Positions 1-5,827 of a DNA stretch of 7,901 nucleotides are shown here, one piece after another (the first letter of the stretch is position 1; each line of letters begins with the position of its first letter). This stretch comes from Dehalococcoidales bacterium (lineage in GTDB: Bacteria > Chloroflexota > Dehalococcoidia > Dehalococcoidales > UBA2162). The notes under the pieces are model-generated. The model did not search any database. It was not told where the DNA came from and worked only from the letters and a program-made list of their open reading frames with translations. The position numbers and the translations under genes are program-made. The stretch spans positions 607,897 through 615,797 of the forward strand of contig CP070800.1 in the NCBI GenBank assembly GCA_020343555.1, in the 5' to 3' direction.

Positions 1-1590
1 AGAAGACTGGCTAAGGAACTGGTCGAAGAAGCCAGGATAGGCAGCACCATAGAGATAAACGGTCACCAGGTTCCGTACAGACCGGCATGTGTCGTCGGAT
101 ACAAGGGTTTAAATACCCACACAAACGGTCTCCACCAGTATGCCGCTATGACCCTGATAAACTCGTTGCTGGGAAACCAGGACGTTTGCGGAGGTATAGT
201 AGGTTCGGGAACTGTGAGAGGTTTTGGACATCCTGAGACAGGTCGTCCCAGTTTCCAGCCTTATGCGGGGTATGATGGAATGCTTACACCGGGTGTCTGG
301 TTCTCCAAAGCTCCATGGCCACCGCCGGAGTCAGCCGGACCCGGGCTATTAAATTTTACGGATATTTTCCCCCATGCAGGAAGAAATCCTTACCCTTACT
401 GCGAAGACTGGAATGAGATATGGAGTAATGCCGGAAGGCCGTATGAGCCCCAGGCACTGGGACTCTACGGCGCTAACACGGTTATGAGTGCCGGCAGTCC
501 CAAACCGGCTGAAGACTTCCTGAAAATGGTGCCTTTCATATTTTCGCTTAACACAGTCCATAATGAAACAACCGAAGGCTTTGCCGATATCGTCCTGCCC
601 GAATGTCATTCTCTGGAAAACCTGGACCCGAGTTCATCACAGGGATATTTCTTTAATTATCCCATCGGTATGGACAAGTGGAGTTTTCACGTGGGCATGC
701 CGGTATGCGAACCGAAATATGAGAGAAGGTGCACGACGGATATCCTTTTCGACCTGGCGGAAAGAGTTGGTATAAGAGAGCAGTACAATACTTTCCTTGA
801 AAACTGGTTTTCAAACAAACTTATGAAATGGGAACAGACCGATAATCCACCAACAAGCTTCGACATTATAAAACCGGGCGATAATATCAGGACATACGAG
901 TTTGTCGACCGATCGTTGAAGTTTTATTTCGGCGAAGAACGTGGACTGGAATGGTTCATGGAAAATGGTGTGATGACATGGGACAAGAAACCGGAGGAGT
1001 GCTACTGGAGGTATCATGTCGATGCCCGGATTCCTGTATATTATGAGATTCATGAACATGACCGTGAAGTAGTGAAGGAAAAAGCCGAGAAAATCGGATT
1101 GCACATGGAATGGGAGCAGTATACCGCCCTGCTCAGTTATTTCCCCGCAAAATTTTATACCGATGTGGATCCTGACTCTGAATATAATCTTGTCGGTGTT
1201 TCAACCCGTGATGTCCTGCACACTCAGCGTTTTTCAGCGGAAAATCCGTATGTAGATGAACTTAGCCAGATAAATCCATATACCTATAACATCGTTATGC
1301 ACGAAGAAACAGGTAATGAACGAGGTATCTTCGATGGCGACATGGTCTGCCTGGAAAACTTCCGCGGTAATAAAGCTACCGGGCGTGTAAAACTTTCGAG
1401 GCTCATTCATCGACAGGCTGTCGCGGTCGTTGGACTCGGCGGTTGGGCAAAAGGACGTCCCGTTGCTCTCGGTAAAGGTACGAACTTCAATGAGTTACTA
1501 GTTGCTGATCATAAGCATATCGACCCTCTCTGCGGCGCTTTCGAAATATGCGTAAAAGTCAAAGCTTATAAGGTGGAATCCCAACAATGA
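1..1590 (+). CDS. Molybdopterin oxidoreductase catalytic subunit (DMSO reductase family), 5' end outside window
   Basis: The reading frame is open from base 1, so the N-terminus lies outside the window; 529 residues are visible. It reads as the C-terminal two thirds or so of a DMSO reductase-family (MopB) catalytic subunit, which would transfer electrons between an unidentified substrate and the [4Fe-4S] protein encoded next. Around bases 580-640 is the family-typical stretch FADIVLPECHSLEN, matching the 'ADvvLP..ylE' motif of the central molybdopterin domains. From about 1150 to 1560 lies the C-terminal dinucleotide-binding domain, with INPYT and then RGIFDGDMVCLEN (the common 'gI.dGD.V.v.n' motif). 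The residue that ligates molybdenum and any N-terminal [4Fe-4S] cysteines or Tat signal would be upstream and cannot be seen. The stop overlaps the next start (ATGA), so the two are translationally coupled. Polysulfide/thiosulfate reductase-like enzymes are one possibility; the substrate cannot be read from this part. The family call is firm, the substrate unknown. Confidence 0.9.
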   Translation, partial: RRLAKELVEEARIGSTIEINGHQVPYRPACVVGYKGLNTHTNGLHQYAAMTLINSLLGNQDVCGGIVGSGTVRGFGHPETGRPSFQPYAGYDGMLTPGVWFSKAPWPPPESAGPGLLNFTDIFPHAGRNPYPYCEDWNEIWSNAGRPYEPQALGLYGANTVMSAGSPKPAEDFLKMVPFIFSLNTVHNETTEGFADIVLPECHSLENLDPSSSQGYFFNYPIGMDKWSFHVGMPVCEPKYERRCTTDILFDLAERVGIREQYNTFLENWFSNKLMKWEQTDNPPTSFDIIKPGDNIRTYEFVDRSLKFYFGEERGLEWFMENGVMTWDKKPEECYWRYHVDARIPVYYEIHEHDREVVKEKAEKIGLHMEWEQYTALLSYFPAKFYTDVDPDSEYNLVGVSTRDVLHTQRFSAENPYVDELSQINPYTYNIVMHEETGNERGIFDGDMVCLENFRGNKATGRVKLSRLIHRQAVAVVGLGGWAKGRPVALGKGTNFNELLVADHKHIDPLCGAFEICVKVKAYKVESQQ

Positions 1591-2393
1591 GATACGGTAT
1601 GGTCATAAACCTGCACAAGTGTGTCGGTTGTTATAGTTGTGTTATCAAGTGCAAGCAGGAACATTTCCTGCCACCGGACATGACCTGGGGGAAACTCATG
1701 ATAGCCGAAACGGGGACGTATCCGGACGTGATTAAGCACACTTATCCTGTACTGTGTAATCATTGCCAGGAGCCTGCCTGCCTGGAATCCTGCCCGACTG
1801 GTGCTACTCAGCAGCGTGAAGATGGCATTGTCTGGGTCGATCAGGAAAAGTGTACCGGTTGTAAGAACTGTGTCGATGCCTGCCCTTACCAGATACGAAC
1901 ATTCTACTCAGACAGGCGTGATTACTTCCCCAACCAGGGGCCTACTGAGTATGAAAAACTGGCAGAGAAAATGTTCCCTCTTAAGAATGATATAGTCATC
2001 AAGTGTGATTTCTGCATGGAGAGAGTGGACGACGGGATCAGTAAGGGACTAACTCCGGGTGTGGACAGGGATGCTACGCCAGCTTGTGTAAATATCTGCC
2101 CGGCAAAGGCAAGGTACTTCGGTGATCTGGACGATCCTGAAAGTGAAGTATCGAAGCTGATCGAAGAAAAAGATGCAGTGCAACTGCATCCCGGATTCGG
2201 TACTGAACCGTCCGTATATTACACCTATTCAGGAGTCATGCCGGAAGACAGGCTCATATCTCTATCGTCTTATCCGGGTTCAGCCAGGTATTCGATGTCC
2301 CTGTTCCTGATGACAGCCAAACAGGTACACGAGGATAATGGCAGGGATAGTCAAACGGAAGATTCTGCAAAAGCGGACAGTAAAGAAAACTAA
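1587..2393 (+). CDS. 4Fe-4S electron-transfer subunit of molybdopterin oxidoreductase (DmsB/PhsB/TtrB-like)
   Basis: This 268-residue protein would carry electrons to or from the upstream molybdopterin subunit. Sixteen cysteines fall in four groups: C12/C15/C18/C22, C57/C60/C65/C69, C89/C92/C95/C99 and C140/C143/C167/C171. That is the four-[4Fe-4S] pattern of the DmsB/PhsB/NrfC family, including the wide gap in the last group. The ATG overlaps the upstream stop in ATGA, and AAGGTGG at 1570-1576 is well placed as its ribosome binding site. There is no signal peptide or membrane segment, as expected for a subunit that stays bound to the catalytic partner. The tail after about residue 245 is polar and acidic, outside the ferredoxin core. 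The usual third subunit, an NrfD/DmsC membrane anchor, does not follow; the next gene is convergent 24 bases away. The complex may be soluble, or its anchor may be encoded upstream or elsewhere. Confidence 0.92.
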   Translation: MRYGMVINLHKCVGCYSCVIKCKQEHFLPPDMTWGKLMIAETGTYPDVIKHTYPVLCNHCQEPACLESCPTGATQQREDGIVWVDQEKCTGCKNCVDACPYQIRTFYSDRRDYFPNQGPTEYEKLAEKMFPLKNDIVIKCDFCMERVDDGISKGLTPGVDRDATPACVNICPAKARYFGDLDDPESEVSKLIEEKDAVQLHPGFGTEPSVYYTYSGVMPEDRLISLSSYPGSARYSMSLFLMTAKQVHEDNGRDSQTEDSAKADSKEN

Positions 2394-2417
2394 ACCTTTG
2401 CCCTGGTGCCACCATGT

Positions 2418-3419
2418 TCAGGCGTTCTGATGAGTATATAGACTCCAGTTCCGGGTAATACTCCCCTCGAAATCGAATGATTCGCCTTCGACGAGTTTTT
2501 TTGCTGCATCATAGGTAATCCGGCGACAGGTATCGATGTCCTTCTTCAGGTTGGCAAGATATTCCTCGTTATGCTGTTTGATATCGTCGGGTATACCGGA
2601 TTCCAACCTGGTCATGAAATCTTCTTCTGAATCTCTATATAACCTCTCACCAGCCCCAAGCATCTGTGAAGCCATCATTACCTCTGCGATCTGCAATGAC
2701 CGAGATAGAGGTGCCCAGCCATTATCCAGTTCACCGAGGATTGTGTCTGCTGATGCCCTGATATTATCGAAAATTACTTCGCACTGATTATCACCGGGAA
2801 TAGTGGTAAGTTGTGTAATATTCAAACCCGGACTGTTTGCGTCAACAAGAAAAAGTGTTATACCATCCTGTGCGTCATTGCCGGAGTTCGTCCTCGCGGG
2901 AACGAGAAAGTAATCTGCAATACTGGCATTATGGATAAATAATCTTCCCCCATTGAGGAGAAAATCTTCTCCATCAGCGGTAGCTGAAATGGTCACATCG
3001 TCCGGGCGTAACTCAGTACCTTCCAAGCCCGGATCGGATGCGCCTATGGCTGCTGCAATAATTACTTCGCCTTCTATCATCTTGGGTAGTATATCGGACT
3101 TCTGACCATTGCTACCGACTTCCAGAATCGTCAAGCCACCGAGTACTATCGTGGAGGTATATGGACTCGCGAAAGATGCTCTGCCGAATTCCTCATAAAG
3201 TACGGCAAGATCGACCAGGTTCATTTCACTACCGTCGTACTGTTCCGGGAAAACCAGTCCAAGCCATCCCAGTTCGGTTATTTTATTCCATAGATCCGGC
3301 GAATAACCAAGTCTCCCTGCTTCCACCTCGGCGATAATATCTTCGGTGCATTCCTTTTCAAGGAAATCACGGGCTGAAGATCTCAGCATCTCCTGCTCTT
3401 CAGTGAAGTTTACATCCAT
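2418..3419 (-). CDS. Acyl-CoA dehydrogenase-like protein, C-terminally short
   Basis: The 333-residue product has the acyl-CoA dehydrogenase fold in order. Residues 1-115 are the N-terminal helical domain (FTEEQEMLRSSARDFLEKE; later GWLGLVFPEQYDG and YEEFGRASFASP). About 118-225 is the middle beta domain (FLLNGGRLFIHNASIADYFLVPART). The remainder is a partial C-terminal helical domain. Full-length members are about 380 residues; this one stops where the 'QiHGG' segment and last helices should begin, so about 50 residues are missing. The helix usually reading 'R.QFG.piG..Q' is replaced by an acidic, divergent stretch. The frame stays open upstream to 3485, but the promoter puts the transcript start near 3450, and GGAG at 3426-3429 lies 6 bases before the ATG at 3419, so I chose that start. 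It may be a non-catalytic partner of a heteromeric ACAD, a structural offshoot, or a gene eroded at its 3' end. It is divergent from the CoA transferase. Family confident, activity doubtful. Confidence 0.85.
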   Translation of the reverse strand: MDVNFTEEQEMLRSSARDFLEKECTEDIIAEVEAGRLGYSPDLWNKITELGWLGLVFPEQYDGSEMNLVDLAVLYEEFGRASFASPYTSTIVLGGLTILEVGSNGQKSDILPKMIEGEVIIAAAIGASDPGLEGTELRPDDVTISATADGEDFLLNGGRLFIHNASIADYFLVPARTNSGNDAQDGITLFLVDANSPGLNITQLTTIPGDNQCEVIFDNIRASADTILGELDNGWAPLSRSLQIAEVMMASQMLGAGERLYRDSEEDFMTRLESGIPDDIKQHNEEYLANLKKDIDTCRRITYDAAKKLVEGESFDFEGSITRNWSLYTHQNA

Positions 3420-3425
3420 ATCGTT

Positions 3426-3430
3426 CTCCA
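3426..3430 (-). promoter_or_regulatory. Ribosome binding site deciding the ACAD-like start
   Basis: On the minus strand TGGAG stands 6 bases before the ATG whose first base is 3419. The more distal in-frame starts at 3485 and 3482 fall within or next to the -35 box of the predicted promoter. The ATG at 3431 overlaps this site. Confidence 0.6.
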
Positions 3431-3441
3431 TATCATTAGTG

Positions 3442-3466
3442 TTATACAGGATAATTATTATACAGG
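3442..3466. repeat. 9-base direct repeat over the leftward promoter
   Basis: TTATACAGG occurs at 3442-3450 and again at 3458-3466, a period of 16 bases. On the minus strand (CCTGTATAA) the first copy contains the -10 box of the ACAD promoter and the second covers the predicted transcript start. It could be a tandem operator for a repressor or a chance effect of AT-rich promoter sequence; no regulator gene is in the window. Confidence 0.4.
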
Positions 3467-3485
3467 GCAGTCTCCAACACATCAA
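3457..3485 (-). promoter_or_regulatory. Sigma70-type promoter for the ACAD-like gene
   Basis: On the minus strand TTGATG (3485-3480) and TATAAT (3462-3457) are separated by exactly 17 bases: a full consensus -10 and a 5-of-6... near-consensus -35 (TTGA core). The transcript would start near 3450, leaving a leader of about 30 bases before the ATG at 3419. Predicted from sequence only. Confidence 0.65.
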
Positions 3486-3515
3486 ATAGCATTCGTACGT
3501 TTACCTGTGTAAAAA

Positions 3516-3544
3516 TTGACGCACAGTAGTTTCATATATACAAT
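3516..3544 (+). promoter_or_regulatory. Sigma70-type promoter for the CoA transferase-amidohydrolase operon
   Basis: TTGACG (3516-3521) and TACAAT (3539-3544) are separated by exactly 17 bases, each one base from consensus. Transcription would begin near 3551, giving a leader of about 46 bases before the TTG start at 3597. The -35 box lies only 30 bases from the -35 box of the leftward promoter, so one regulator bound between them could control both directions. Confidence 0.65.
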
Positions 3545-3580
3545 AAGCAAAATAATGAATCAACTTATTAATTAGTCTGA

Positions 3581-3588
3581 AAGGAGGT
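3581..3588 (+). promoter_or_regulatory. Strong Shine-Dalgarno fixing a TTG start
   Basis: AAGGAGGT is a perfect match to the anti-Shine-Dalgarno core and sits 8 bases before TTG at 3597. No ATG or GTG is comparably placed at the family-typical N-terminus, so this site supports TTG as the true start of the CoA transferase. Confidence 0.85.
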
Positions 3589-3596
3589 CCTGACAA

Positions 3597-4784
3597 TTGG
3601 ATTCACTTGAAGGCATCAGAGTTCTTGACCTGTCCCGGTTTCAGGCATGCCCTCTTTGCGGTATGGTACTTGCTGATATGGGAGCAGAGGTGATCAGGAT
3701 CGAGGAGCCGCGAGGGGCTCCGGACAGGAGCTGGGGGCAGCTTGGTCCGGATGGCGAGACACTGCTCTATAAGGTGATCGGACGCAGCAAGAAATGTGCT
3801 ACTTTAAAGATTAATACCCCCGCCGGCAGGGAAATATTCCATGAACTGGTAAAGAAGTCTGACGTAATTCTTCATAATTACACTCCGGGTGCTCCTATTG
3901 CCGCTGAAGTCGATTATAACCTGCTTAAAGGAATTAATGAGGGTATCATACTTGCAGCTCTTTCCGGTTACGGTCAGGAAGGACCTGACGCTCGGAGACC
4001 TGGTTTTGACGGAACGGCTCAGGCCAGGTCCGGAGGTATGGTCCTGACGGGATTTCCCGGAAACGATCCCATAAAAACAGGTATCCCTTTCATCGATGTT
4101 ACCGCCGGGCTTTTTACCACCGTAGGTGTACTCAATGCTCTTTACCACAGAGAAAAGACAGGTAAAGGACAGACGATCGACGTGTCTCTCTACGATACGG
4201 CAACATTTGTTTCCCAATCGATGGGTACGTTATTGCTTTACCACTTCTACGGTGAAATACGGAAGCAGATCGGCAACCGCGGATTTCACTCATATAACAC
4301 CTGTCTTGAAGCTAAAGACGGCTGGGTTGTTCTTTCCATAGTGACTAACAGTATCTGGAAGAGGTTTACTGAGAAGATAGGCAAACCGGAAATGGCGGAT
4401 GACCCCAGATTCGGGAGTGACATGGATCGTTTCCACAATGCAGACGCCATCAATGAAGTAGTCGGGAAGTGGGTCGCTGAGCATACAGTCGAGGAACTGG
4501 TGAAACTCTGTGAAGAAGCTCGTGTTCCCTGCGAACCGGTACAGACAATAGACCAGCTGTTAAACGATTCTCAAGTTCAGGAACGTGAAATGGTGCAGCA
4601 GATCGATTTTCCCGGACTGGGTGAAATCCCCATCCCTGGTTTTCCTGTGAAGATGTCCCTGACACCGGGAAGTATCAGGAGTCATGCCCCTGGACTTGGT
4701 GAACATAACGATTACGTATATAAAGATCTTCTTAACCTCAACGATGAAAAGTTAGCATCTTTGAAAGAAGAAGGGGTAATCTAA
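3597..4784 (+). CDS. Class III CoA transferase (CaiB/BaiF family)
   Basis: The 395-residue protein would move CoA from a donor thioester to a carboxylic acid, activating it for further metabolism in the cytoplasm. It is full length for the family. It shows the N-terminal 'gvrVLDls...' start (GIRVLDLSRFQACP), LADMGAEVIRIEEP, then LKINTPAGREIFHELVKKSD followed by the HNYTPG turn. The catalytic aspartate should be D167 in PFIDVTAGL, which lines up with Asp169 of formyl-CoA transferase. It is followed by the conserved REKTGKGQTIDVSLYD. Translation begins at TTG behind a perfect Shine-Dalgarno. The amidohydrolase follows after 28 bases, so the two are probably co-transcribed from the promoter at 3516-3544. 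An ACAD-like gene diverges from the same control region, which suggests linked acyl-CoA chemistry. The acid and the CoA donor cannot be read from the sequence; carnitine, bile acid, benzylsuccinate and oxalate enzymes all belong to this family. Confidence 0.93.
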   Translation: MDSLEGIRVLDLSRFQACPLCGMVLADMGAEVIRIEEPRGAPDRSWGQLGPDGETLLYKVIGRSKKCATLKINTPAGREIFHELVKKSDVILHNYTPGAPIAAEVDYNLLKGINEGIILAALSGYGQEGPDARRPGFDGTAQARSGGMVLTGFPGNDPIKTGIPFIDVTAGLFTTVGVLNALYHREKTGKGQTIDVSLYDTATFVSQSMGTLLLYHFYGEIRKQIGNRGFHSYNTCLEAKDGWVVLSIVTNSIWKRFTEKIGKPEMADDPRFGSDMDRFHNADAINEVVGKWVAEHTVEELVKLCEEARVPCEPVQTIDQLLNDSQVQEREMVQQIDFPGLGEIPIPGFPVKMSLTPGSIRSHAPGLGEHNDYVYKDLLNLNDEKLASLKEEGVI

Positions 4785-4812
4785 CCGAAGGTATATAGAG
4801 CAGGTGTAAAAG

Positions 4813-5805
4813 ATGATCATCGACATGTTCTGTCACATATTGACTCCCAAATACAAGGAAGAATTTTACAGGATTACTTCTGATAATTTTTACCTGAAAA
4901 ACGTCATCGACAGCCTTCCGACACTGTTTGACCTCGAACACAGATTCAAGATCATGGATAAGTATCAAAACCTGGCGCACGTGCTGACGCTGGGTTTACC
5001 ACCGATAGAAGCAATCGCCACTGGCGATAAAGCCATCGAGCTGGCACAACTGGCCAATGATGAACTGGCCGAACTCGTCCGGAAATACCCGGACAAGTTC
5101 CCAGCCGCAGCTGCTTCACTCCCGATGGATAACGTGGACGCTGCCCTGGAAGAAATAGACAGAGCGATTAATGAGTTGGGTTTGAAAGGGATACAACTGC
5201 TTACGCCCGTAATCGATAAACCTCTCGACCTCCCGGAGTATATGCCCATATTCCAGAAGATGTCGGAGTATGATCTGCCGATATGGGTTCATCCCACACG
5301 TGCTGCCGATTATACCGATTACCACTCCGAGTCCAGGTCACGATACATGATATTCAGTAACCTCGGCTGGCCATATGAGACAGCCACCTTTATGACACGG
5401 ATGGTATTCAGCGGGATTCTGGAAAAGTTTCCCAACCTGAAGATAATAACCCATCACTGCGGCGGGATGATTCCTTTCTTAGAACGGAGAATGGAAGGTT
5501 CGTACGACCATGCCGTGATACTACGCGGAGCAAAATACACCAGGGACTTGACGAAACCGCACATAGACTACTTCAAGATGTTCTATTACGATACTGCCAT
5601 TTACGGCAGTACACCCGGTCTGATGTGTGGCTATGAATTCTGCGGTATCGACCAGATGGTATTCGCGACCGATTTTCCGTTCGACAGCGAATATGGCGAC
5701 AGGTATACACGTGAAACGATTCGCTCCGTTGAAGAGATGCCGATAAGTGACGACGACAAGTATAAGATATTCGAGGGCAATGCCAGGCGACTGCTGCACC
5801 TGTAG
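4813..5805 (+). CDS. Amidohydrolase family protein, ACMSD/resorcylate decarboxylase-like
   Basis: The 330-residue protein is a TIM-barrel amidohydrolase (Amidohydro_2) of the group with aminocarboxymuconate-semialdehyde and resorcylate decarboxylases. Those enzymes use one divalent metal to remove carboxyl groups non-oxidatively; some relatives hydrolyse instead. Visible metal-site candidates are H8, H160 (LPIWVHPTR), H214/H215 (IITHHCGGM) and D287 (FATDFPF). The first beta strand reads IDMFCHIL where the family usually has IDxHxH, so the first metal His is Phe6. The C-terminal KIFEGNARRLL is typical of the family. The ATG is preceded by AGGTG at 4802-4806 with a 6-base spacer. It lies 28 bases after the CoA transferase, so the pair likely forms one operon, perhaps handling a carboxylated substrate before or after CoA activation. 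The substrate is unknown; the family call is strong, decarboxylase activity only an inference. Confidence 0.88.
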   Translation: MIIDMFCHILTPKYKEEFYRITSDNFYLKNVIDSLPTLFDLEHRFKIMDKYQNLAHVLTLGLPPIEAIATGDKAIELAQLANDELAELVRKYPDKFPAAAASLPMDNVDAALEEIDRAINELGLKGIQLLTPVIDKPLDLPEYMPIFQKMSEYDLPIWVHPTRAADYTDYHSESRSRYMIFSNLGWPYETATFMTRMVFSGILEKFPNLKIITHHCGGMIPFLERRMEGSYDHAVILRGAKYTRDLTKPHIDYFKMFYYDTAIYGSTPGLMCGYEFCGIDQMVFATDFPFDSEYGDRYTRETIRSVEEMPISDDDKYKIFEGNARRLLHL

Positions 5806-5827
5806 TTGCCCCGGAATCGTGTAATAT

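Noticed and set aside
2404..2414. TGGTGCCACCA palindrome between convergent genes as a terminator
   Set aside because: The stem is too short for a stable hairpin with a usable loop, and no T-tract follows on either strand.
3420..3485. The longer ACAD-like N-terminus starting at 3485
   Set aside because: It lies upstream of the predicted transcript start and adds a hydrophobic stretch with no family counterpart; the ATG at 3419 has a good ribosome binding site.
3486..3515. CGTACG-centred palindrome between the two -35 boxes as an operator
   Set aside because: The flanks pair poorly beyond the 6-base core, so it is too weak to list as a site, although its position is suggestive.
3542..3569. 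AATAAG...CTTATT inverted repeat in the leader of the CoA transferase operon
   Set aside because: Only six A/T-rich base pairs with a 16-base loop, easily due to chance in an AT-rich leader; no riboswitch fold is recognisable.
3804..4217. Minus-strand 137-residue open frame inside the CoA transferase gene
   Set aside because: It is fully antisense to a well-conserved gene and shows no recognisable domain or ribosome binding site.
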